Below are positions 38,801-42,825 of a stretch of DNA of 42,825 bases, one piece after another. Under the pieces are notes generated by a model that did not search any database, was not told the origin of the DNA, and saw nothing but the letters and a program-made list of their open reading frames with translations. Each line of letters begins with the position of its first letter. Positions within the stretch are counted from its first letter, which is position 1. The position numbers were made by a program, and so were the translations under genes. This DNA is from Saprospiraceae bacterium (GTDB lineage Bacteria; Bacteroidota; Bacteroidia; Chitinophagales; Saprospiraceae): contig JARGNR010000007.1 in assembly GCA_029212405.1 (NCBI GenBank), positions 41,897 through 84,721 of the forward strand. Direction: 5' to 3'.

Positions 38801-41221
38801 TACGTTCACATAACTGGCATTTAATGCATCCTTTACAGTAAGTCTAAGAATTTTTGAAACATTAGTTCCAGGTAATATTTTTTGATTTATAGTAGAAGTT
38901 AATACTCCATTTTTTAATTCCCATCCATTATTTTGACTTTCATCAAAACTATATCCTGTTGTCAAGTAATCTGTAATTGTAACTTCTGAAGCAGATACAC
39001 CTCCTTGGTTGTATACTGTGATCATAAACGTTAATTCCTCTCCTACTTTAGCATATGGATTACCAACAATTTCTTTCTTTAAAGCAAGATCAAACCCTGA
39101 AGGACTTCCAAGTCCAATATCAAACGAGTGATTCGTAGTACTGGTATTCACTTCTATAAATGCAGATGTGAGACACGAAGTAGGATCATACGCTGCATCA
39201 CAATCTATATTATCATCTGAGGCGGTACCAGAATTAGGCGTACATATCGTAAACTCATCTGTACCTAAGGTATACAACCCTGTAGCTTCGTCATACACTG
39301 CATTGTCTATACCTACATAATAGGTCACATCTGGAAAAACACCGTCAAAAGTACCATCTCCATCGCCATCTACATTTGAATTATTAAAAGCATATACTCC
39401 AAATTCATCCGTGGTGGTGCTTCCGATTAAATCACAATCGCTATTATACAAGTTTAAACTTACATTTGGAATTCCATTTTCACCTGGATCCTGTAGTCCA
39501 TTTCCATTGGTATCATTCCATACATAATTTCCTATTTCAATATTTTTAACACTACAAATTCCTGTAATATCTCCAAATCCTGTAGCTTTTCCAAAAACTG
39601 GAAAAGTAGTATGGCTATACAACTCTATTGCTCCAGTTTTACTTCCATCAATTGTACTGTATCGATGCAGTCCTCCTGAGTATGAATTAATTAGAGGATC
39701 ATAAACAGAGGCAACAACTTCATTTGAACCAGGCAAAACAAAAATTGAACCTAATGCAGTTTCAGAGTGGTAACTAGGATTTGAAGGCCAAAATTCAAAC
39801 CCAAAAAACTCTCCACCTCCAGGTCCTTGATTGTTGTTTACTCCACTTCCTGATCTACCATTAATTGAACCATTATTCTCTAATGTCCACTCATTTGTAG
39901 ATGAATCAAATCCAACAATTAATAAATCTGGGAATTGCTGATCCAATCTATTGGTAGATGCTTTGCAATATCTATGTCCGATTCTATCAGTAAGGGATAT
40001 AAGAATTTCTCCAGAATCAGTAAAGTCTATATCTGTAAACCAGTGACTTGTTTTCAAACTTGCTGGTTGACTATCTTGCCAATGCCCTTGAATATAATTA
40101 GTTCTAAATATTTCAGCTGTGTTTCCAGATTTTGGATCTAGCGTCATAATAACAGCGGTCGATACATTTTTGTCTCTTGAATAAGAAGCTGTAATGGTAC
40201 CACCAACATATATTAAATCATCTTTCCACGAAAGAGCAAAAATTCTATATTCTTCATTTGGGTCTATATTAGCAGGTCTCGGCATGGCAAATACTTCCGT
40301 AGTTGCAACATCAGGATTATTCACATCTATACCGACAACTAATCCTTCATCCAGCACTGCGGTGTATAGTTTAGAACCATCGTCAGATAAAATCAATGAA
40401 CCTAAACCTACTCTACCTACTTGACTTCCATAATCACAATTATCAATGTCTGTGACAGAAAGACCAGGCAAATTCTGAGGAATAAGTGTATTAACATCTA
40501 CGAATGCAGTTGTATTTTTACTTCCAGAAAGCTCTGTTTTTAATATCGTATAAGGTGTATATTTAAGCCCAGCATATTGCTTTACAAACGCAGCACTATA
40601 TATAGCTTCTGTTTTGGGATCTTGCACAATTCCCCATATCGATCCAGTTTCACCTTGGCTCGCAATTTTGGAAACAGTAGAATTTCCTGCAAAATCGTGC
40701 TCTAAGCTTATGATTGTCTCCACAGTTGGATTTTCATCTACTGTACCTTGTACAAAACAAGTAAGCGCGATATCAGGATTAGCTCCACACCCAGAATTAT
40801 CTCGAGTTAGACCATAATTGATTTCACATGCTGGAGATTCAACAAATTGTACGGAAGACCTATTGTCTTCACCGATCACACCAGAATAAAATGAACTGGT
40901 ACTTTCAAACATCAAACGATAACTACCACCATTTGGTAAATTAGCAATTTGATATTCACCGTTTACATCCGACACACTCGAACCAGCAATATTTCCCTGA
41001 TTGTCGTAGGCAGTGATCTTAACATTTGATATCCCAATGTCAGCATCTTTAAAAATACCATCATTGATAATGTCTTCGAATACAGTTCCAGAAATAGAAT
41101 TGTTTTGAGGAGTACATTGTCCCCATGAAGATTGACTTATCGTCGTAACACACAATAGTATTATGCTAATACGACAGAAATTGAAAAAAGCACCTTTTAG
41201 TGCGAATGTAAGTTTTCTCAT
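29822..41221 (-). CDS. Giant T9SS surface protein with SdrD-B, DUF11, HYR, dockerin-like and cohesin-like modules
   Basis: This complete gene encodes 3799 residues. Residues 1-35 are a signal peptide (end SSWGQ). An SdrD-B-like domain (residues ~42-140) and a region with repeated strand motifs come next, then another SdrD-B (NYVWNDTNGNGLQDPGENG, from ~560). Three DUF11 domains follow (starting ~707, ~867 and ~1025), each ending in an acidic linker with DEDDHDP. A PKD-like domain is near 1300, and HYR-type and related Ig-like repeats fill ~1460-3380; four closely related HYR copies lie at 2317-2594 and 2758-2853. Near the end are a dockerin-like pair (~3450-3500), a cohesin-like region (~3585-3690) and a T9SS type A sorting domain (~3712-3799: YQNNPNPW, then VKVYDMNGRIV and GSGVFYYEVS). 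It should be secreted and attached to the cell surface, as an adhesin or scaffold. Ligands are unknown. Confidence 0.95.
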   Translation of the reverse strand: MRKLTFALKGAFFNFCRISIILLCVTTISQSSWGQCTPQNNSISGTVFEDIINDGIFKDADIGISNVKITAYDNQGNIAGSSVSDVNGEYQIANLPNGGSYRLMFESTSSFYSGVIGEDNRSSVQFVESPACEINYGLTRDNSGCGANPDIALTCFVQGTVDENPTVETIISLEHDFAGNSTVSKIASQGETGSIWGIVQDPKTEAIYSAAFVKQYAGLKYTPYTILKTELSGSKNTTAFVDVNTLIPQNLPGLSVTDIDNCDYGSQVGRVGLGSLILSDDGSKLYTAVLDEGLVVGIDVNNPDVATTEVFAMPRPANIDPNEEYRIFALSWKDDLIYVGGTITASYSRDKNVSTAVIMTLDPKSGNTAEIFRTNYIQGHWQDSQPASLKTSHWFTDIDFTDSGEILISLTDRIGHRYCKASTNRLDQQFPDLLIVGFDSSTNEWTLENNGSINGRSGSGVNNNQGPGGGEFFGFEFWPSNPSYHSETALGSIFVLPGSNEVVASVYDPLINSYSGGLHRYSTIDGSKTGAIELYSHTTFPVFGKATGFGDITGICSVKNIEIGNYVWNDTNGNGLQDPGENGIPNVSLNLYNSDCDLIGSTTTDEFGVYAFNNSNVDGDGDGTFDGVFPDVTYYVGIDNAVYDEATGLYTLGTDEFTICTPNSGTASDDNIDCDAAYDPTSCLTSAFIEVNTSTTNHSFDIGLGSPSGFDLALKKEIVGNPYAKVGEELTFMITVYNQGGVSASEVTITDYLTTGYSFDESQNNGWELKNGVLTSTINQKILPGTNVSKILRLTVKDALNASYVNVAEISEAKDLAGEIADDVDSTPDAIYDNDNGGIPFTDSDDQLNGVGMDDEDDHDPAVPKIFDLAVKITLSDDKFYFGGDVVKFDINVYNQGNVDADFIELMNYIPTELTLNTSLSDGWELSGDNATLQDDEILKVGEVRDYCIYLDVAKGVLPSDIVNFVEISQSSPVDSPESFDFDSSPDKFNTNDKGGEVYTNTDNEINDHGITDEDDHDPVVIKSRYIDLALMKTAGKKGVRTGENVEFKIEVLNQGSGEVTEITIVDYIPSNMILNDDAWDLRGDGSATRTLTLENPLTKGQNEIVYITLQVKEEVDAMSFVNYAEIISAKDENDIEVGDRDIDSSPDDINDNDKGGVPDTSTDNDVNSGKDVDEDDHDPARVSIIEGNIESTECLENATNSVNGQFEDVFKITAPAGETWYLFNQSNYYDSTSPDPIDGPLVELVLGETTTMDEMPVDAEVSMYTFTVIREDGKDGYIVFRNLDTDDLETFNVSAMMYEDIVITGDQALCDGEVKTYCVANPDAMLDYEWTVSGGATFVDNGDCIEVDWSSVAPNSDYTVSVAADSGCNVPGLANISIGTSSGAMSCLGHTNMSLDGDCEVPITPQLILTSDILPGQAYSVMLTTESGEVIPNATLTSEHIGTTVTAKVIDGCSGNACWGTIFVEDKLKPTLVCEDAFISCNKVDEFSGPFAEDNCGSPVEVILLNETINYVQCEDHTAEIYRSYQAVDAQGNTSEICEMTIYVERIDLDDIVFPDNFTMMEGTALNCDAYDLDMDGVADTDITGVPTYNGEYVYPDFDQYCNTALTFEDDIRFINGVKKIKRTWTAWEWWCSTTLKREHEQYIEVRDTESPDIVCPEDITISAFAGNCEGIVSLPLPEVSDECSDQVTIQTITQITSVIEEGDSRVVSFPFSTSPYTITYRATDAAGNSSECEMSVTVIDDIAPIAICDQNTIVGLNSNGEGYLYAMNLDDGSYDACQLTEMMVRRVGDTGPFTDKVLFTCADLGAPIMVELKVYDAGGLSNSCMATVVVQDKHAPEVNDLPSVEIECGQDFYPLSQFGDFTYNDACDVTIVEDSIISINTCGTGTITRTFTVMDSQGSDVGTQTITVVNSDPFDEMDIESWPADFEATITSCDDDETFHPDNLPTANAYPIWNDDACDQVSAGYHDEVYPLLNDPNSVCYKIIRTWTIIDWCQLDMNDDPIEFSEIQVIKVKNTKKPDPIVVEPEVETIVSSDCDTGLINFTATTDDCNPDLLMWTIQVDFDQDFTTTGVYDITRTGFGPVSTINETVPQGTHTIVFSFSNGCGNTETTSRTVNIINNIPPSILCLSKTSIGLSPWNIDDDPEPDTEAACVHVDTLAVDSGTFHPCGTPFELSFSQDSIVKTMCFDCDDIGINLLTIYAIDINGNISSCNDTLEVQDNNDVDICLDVKECVTEAIDTTISLQSGCFIFVDGTGFDIEQISEECGDLTITNNLTGTSTLDGAILQLGVTEIIWTISNGSMMSDCPQVITVIDEIDPTIDCANDLAVQTSDFGDCEYTNSGSGLDPTVNDNCSIADVYHDYVTAPSVITLDGATFPIGITVVTWTVEDGSGNSAQCTVTITVEEDEAPTISCSQDATFNDTDDATSLCNHTVTDTSLDPTVSDECSTTISVTHNYGAAPSNSTLQGATFDLGTTVVTFTAEDEFGNSATCQVAITVVDNVDPSIACADSEEYDDTDDGVADCQYEVEDDELDPTVSDNCTSFTLIHDYAPAPSNSTLAGAVFELGTTNVIFTVTDDAGNSNTCEVVITVNDDVSPECTTQTDTTINIGMSQMFVFTPSILTQPITDNCDSDLTYSFSPPSVDCDDVGQTIVVTITATDDAGNSTMCPINVFVNETAEIECNPMDITVDLNENGEVTITADQVVDPGSSMCGTMPDVNIMPSMFTCDNIGVNAVTIQIIVGDDTTECVAMVTVQDVFSPGITCAPDMLVGDSEDGDFSCSHTVSNTSLDPVSTIDNCDDFTVTHNYVSAPSNTTLNGATFPLGATTVLWTITDNGGNGQSSVCDVQITVVDDVDPTCVDQPVIDVDIPVGENLTLDISLLPNPYTDNCGIASFSFNPSTLDCTNEGITDVTLTVTDNAGNDSACPVQFNVTVLDDLSCSFNVETVFLDENGEVLLDAEEIVDVSGGVCNGNTNVTLSSTMFQCNDIIFSPVDITIFVNGDSCGMGSLMIADTIGPDVVCSPITVSCVEFETIYNSNLIQLLNQTEAVDSIWDNCPATLETTTTIDSSALNDCNYGIMTRTTISFDPLSNLSDTCIQEITIEGPVDALTQADVDGILPDTVVITECVIGDFMIDTIAVSDLENLVDCGQFSISMEDVSISTGCPDTIVRTYSIDAICQDEEFEFVQIVILIDDIDPVLEAIADTSVVVDLNCLATLDIAGLATATDDCTPSDMIGLTYTIDGVTTDAGILAELEVGTFDVLVTAADGCGNTDTTSFEVSVIDTIPLEVACVKVIVFIDSTTMTVDVPAEQNITVVGNCDDEAEIFVTYDSLDLTDVVRTFDCDDAATFVEVNLFVWEIVNGDTLPFDLTPDDPTVFTNLCKGEIEIQDPFNVCGTTILGITGEIFTADGVGIPDYSLTLNGSGLDPIFSNDQGGYAFPPMPMGGSYNVSTYNNDDVMNGVSTLDLIMIQRHILGIDPFESPYLYIAADINNNEKVTGSDLVELRKMILGIHSEFPNNMSWRTVDANYVFPDPNDPWVSQIPEGYKIPSLDHDMNINFIGIKIGDVNGNVQVGLHEESVSTRSNDAKVLNISSEMHSNVITVRSDEFIDVAGLQFTLELNDQKIESIRSDYFDQSEIGFYEVTKGVYNISIAGTQVNTIGLDETVLEILTDCNTCTLTPMTFKLGQSGLANELYLNATLETVPLAIEVESENEETSFVVYQNNPNPWTSYTKVNISLPNDDVVNVKVYDMNGRIVNTSTTRMNAGMNTIEFDNSKIVGSGVFYYEVSTSTRSERYKMIKLN
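32663..34273 (-). repeat. Four related HYR-type repeats within the giant surface gene
   Basis: Three adjacent copies of about 90-95 codons run from 34273 to 33440 (starting at 34273, 34003 and 33718), and a fourth of 96 codons runs 32950-32663 after an unrelated block. Each has the same order: (A/S)C near the start, 'xLDPTVxDxC', 'VxHxYxxAPSxxTLxGAxFxLGxTxVxxT', 'D..GN', and a final C-x-V-x-I-T-V. The match between copies is clear at the protein level. HYR is a hyalin-type Ig-like adhesion module. The rest of the 1460-3380 stretch is more diverged. Confidence 0.8.
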
Positions 41222-41620
41222 TTTAGACCCTAATTAAACTTAACAAGTATTAATAAATAATATTTGTTCTAAGTCAATCTAGGTTGGTAGTCTCTTTTTG
41301 AAGCTAATCACTTCAATATCAGATAATTACATATAGACTATTAAAAATATGTCCATTTTATACATTATCTAATATGCAAATATATAAAAACTAGGCATAG
41401 ATCATAATACATATTACGATTTTTTTTAATTTGTAAAGCACACTTTAACATATGACTATGTAAATTTTGATGTGTTTAGAGGAATATCTGATGCCTGGGC
41501 AGAAAAATATGTTTGTTTGAAAATGGTATTTACTCATACGCTGAACGTATAATCACCATTCTACAGAAAGACTCATCTTGAAAGGAGGAAATTGAAAAAT
41601 GTTACTAGAATTGTAAAAAA
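41222..41620. other. Intergenic region upstream of the giant HYR gene
   Basis: These ~400 bases separate the anti-sigma gene from the giant surface gene, both on the minus strand. I see no coding frame. They carry the TATATTTG element described separately and a small inverted repeat around TATACG/CGTATA (about 41537-41555) of doubtful meaning. They are the place to look for a promoter used by the neighbouring ECF sigma factor. Confidence 0.5.
41377..41384 (-). promoter_or_regulatory. Possible -7 element (TATATTTG) of the giant HYR gene
   Basis: The minus strand reads TATATTTG, an exact TAnnTTTG match, about 156 bases upstream of the ATG at 41221, so a leader of ~150 bases is expected. No TTTG lies at the usual -33 distance. 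If the ECF sigma factor upstream uses another motif, the true promoter may be elsewhere in this region. Confidence 0.35.
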
Positions 41621-41968
41621 TTAAAACCCAATTTTCGCATAAGCATCATTCAATTGGTCAATATATTTGACATCGTATAGTGGTTCATCGCTTATATCCT
41701 CTAACTCTTCTAATATAACAGGGCGATATTGTTCATTACTAGAAAACACTTTAGGATCATGCTTACCTAGATATAATGTAAATACAACAGTAACGGAAAG
41801 TACAGAGATTAAGATGGCTGCAATAGATATATTTCTATACACAAACATTCTTCTTTTAACTCGCTTGGATCTCAATTTAGTATTAAGTTTTTTCCAAACA
41901 TCTGGATGAGGTGTCATTGTATGACCACTCGCTACTTCCTTAATTTTTTTCATGTCATTTTCACTCAT
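41621..41968 (-). CDS. Single-pass membrane protein, likely anti-sigma factor
   Basis: This 115-residue protein has a cytosolic N-terminal part, a basic KRVKRR patch and one membrane helix (residues ~47-68), then a ~45-residue outer, acidic tail. It overlaps the sigma-factor stop by four bases (ATGA), so the two are translated together. Small single-pass proteins placed like this after an ECF sigma are usually its anti-sigma factor, which holds the sigma at the membrane until a signal arrives. The motif HPDVWKKLNTKLRSKR is of the kind seen in such proteins. No zinc-binding anti-sigma (ZAS) HxxxCxxC motif is present, so the function is inferred from order and topology. Confidence 0.72.
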   Translation of the reverse strand: MSENDMKKIKEVASGHTMTPHPDVWKKLNTKLRSKRVKRRMFVYRNISIAAILISVLSVTVVFTLYLGKHDPKVFSSNEQYRPVILEELEDISDEPLYDVKYIDQLNDAYAKIGF

Positions 41969-42555
41969 GATATCATCGATTGGTTAAAACCTTTTTTTTT
42001 GAATAATTCTCTCATTCTCTTTTTAGCAAGTATCAATTGCGATTTGGATGTATTAATGCTAATGTCCAATAGCTCTGCAATCTCTCGGTGTTTATACCCT
42101 TCAATCACATACATATTAAATATAGTACGATATCCTGGAGGCAATTCGTCTAATAGAGCCAGTAAGTCTTCATAAGCCAAATCATCCAACACTGAAGAAC
42201 TTTCAGCTTTGTCTATATCTTTCAACTCGAGTGTCATATATAGATTATTGTGCTTACGAATTTGCATCAATGCTTCATTTACAATAATCCTTTTCATCCA
42301 CCCTTCAAAACTTCCTTCTCCTTTGAATTTATCAATCTTGCTAAAGATTTTATAAAATCCCATTACCATCACATCTTCTGCCAATTCCCTTTTTTTCATA
42401 TAACGCATGGCTATACTCATAAACAAAGGTGCATACAAATCGTACAGTTCTTTCTGTGCTTTTGGATTATCCTTTCTGCATTTTTCAACGATATGTATGA
42501 GATGTTCTTTCAAATTCGTTAAGTTGCTTTTCTTGGTAATAAGATGATCGTCCAT
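41965..42555 (-). CDS. ECF-subfamily RNA polymerase sigma factor
   Basis: This 196-residue sigma-70-family ECF protein has region 2 at residues ~35-100 (AQKELYDLYAPLFMSIAMRYM, then AEDVMVMGFYKIFSKIDKF and FEGWMKRIIVNEA) and region 4 at ~130-185 (LDELPPGYRTIFNMYVIEGY, then REIAELLDISINTSKSQL). A short basic tail follows. It should direct RNA polymerase to extracytoplasmic-function promoters and is probably held back by the downstream anti-sigma-like protein. Both genes are on the same strand as, and upstream of, the giant surface gene. The ATG at 42553-42555 lies inside one arm of a 20-bp inverted repeat. Control of the giant gene, or of T9SS cargo in general, is an inference from position. 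Confidence 0.93.
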   Translation of the reverse strand: MDDHLITKKSNLTNLKEHLIHIVEKCRKDNPKAQKELYDLYAPLFMSIAMRYMKKRELAEDVMVMGFYKIFSKIDKFKGEGSFEGWMKRIIVNEALMQIRKHNNLYMTLELKDIDKAESSSVLDDLAYEDLLALLDELPPGYRTIFNMYVIEGYKHREIAELLDISINTSKSQLILAKKRMRELFKKKGFNQSMIS

Positions 42556-42647
42556 TCCATTTTGGTGTATTAAGGTAAATAAAATTGTTATTCTTCTACG
42601 TTAACACGCACAATTATATCAATTTATATACACCAAAACGGAATTGA
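42551..42647. promoter_or_regulatory. 20-bp inverted repeat spanning the ECF sigma start and upstream region
   Basis: Two inverted 20-bp arms, 42551-42570 and 42628-42647, match at 18 of 20 positions; the core is CCRTTTTGGTGTAT. The spacer is 57 bases and AT-rich. The left arm covers the sigma ATG, so a bound protein or a long hairpin in the leader could block transcription or translation of the sigma gene. I see no TAnnTTTG element inside it. This looks like a pair of binding sites for one dimeric regulator or for autoregulation; the mechanism is inferred. Confidence 0.6.
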
Positions 42648-42682
42648 ACTTCTTTTCTCTTCACATGGTGACTTACCCCAAT

Positions 42683-42825
42683 TTAATCTTCAATCTCATA
42701 CCCCTTCTTTTTTGCATTCTTTCTTACTGTATTAATAATTGACTGCTGAAGCGAATTTTCATTATTCACCCCTTGTTTTTTCATCTCTTCTTTTTTATAA
42801 GCTATTCTTTTTTTGTCAAGCTCAT
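42683..42825 (-). CDS. 3' end of a gene running off the right edge (C-terminus only)
   Basis: Only the last 46 codons are in the window, ending at the TAA at 42683-42685. The sequence is highly charged (ELDKKRIAYKKEEMKKQGVN, then SIINTVRKNAKKKGYEIED), with Lys and Glu dominant, so it is probably a helical, soluble tail. I do not recognise a family. It is on the same strand as the ECF sigma gene and ends 127 bases upstream of it. Confidence 0.55.
   Translation of the reverse strand, partial: ELDKKRIAYKKEEMKKQGVNNENSLQQSIINTVRKNAKKKGYEIED

Noticed and set aside
41537-41555. Short TATACG/CGTATA inverted repeat as an operator
   Set aside because: Six-base arms in AT-rich DNA are too short to support a claim.

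Overview
The window looks like a chromosomal segment of a Bacteroidota bacterium, most likely near the Saprospiria/Saprospiraceae. Reasons: very large secreted proteins built from SdrD-B, DUF11, PKD/Ig-like and HYR modules; a type IX secretion (T9SS) type A sorting domain; signal peptides ending in -AQ; TAnnTTTG-type -7 promoter elements; no obvious Shine-Dalgarno sites; and the gene order miaB / sigma-54 activator / lptE. The DNA is AT-rich.

Layout. (1) 1-7354, minus: the first ~2450 codons of a giant secreted protein that runs off the left edge. It has a signal peptide, a galactose-binding-like domain, many PKD/Ig-like repeats (some with large inserted domains), then SdrD-B, DUF11 and SdrD-B. 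A ~0.9 kb non-coding stretch with a strong hairpin lies upstream. (2) 8273-14951: a small membrane/coiled-coil protein, a lipase-like alpha/beta hydrolase, a short second DnaE polymerase, a PaaI thioesterase, a FemAB/GNAT-like protein and a lipoprotein. (3) 15190-20739, plus: housekeeping genes: miaB, a sigma-54 activator, lptE, a DEAD-box RNA helicase, a DUF6495-like protein and a DoxX-like membrane protein. (4) 20814-23278, plus: a small accessory island with a headless polymorphic-toxin-like C-terminal module overlapping a four-helix membrane protein (candidate immunity protein), then a T9SS-exported FG-GAP-like protein. (5) 23445-29663, plus: an RND efflux operon (TolC-like, adaptor, RND pump) ending in a PII-like and a DUF2892-like protein. 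(6) 29822-41221, minus: a complete 3799-residue giant T9SS surface protein with DUF11, HYR, dockerin-like and cohesin-like parts. (7) 41621-42555, minus: an ECF sigma factor and its likely anti-sigma factor, with a 20-bp inverted repeat over the sigma start codon. The last bases hold the 3' end of another minus-strand gene.

Biologically, the two giant proteins suggest a surface-adhesion or matrix lifestyle, and LptE and the RND operon serve the outer membrane. The sigma/anti-sigma pair lies upstream of, and co-directional with, the second giant gene and could control it; that link is inferred from position only. The observations most worth following up are the orphan toxin/immunity-like cassette, the paired insert-bearing PKD repeats in the first giant, the dockerin plus cohesin-like tail of the second, and the inverted repeat over the sigma-factor start.
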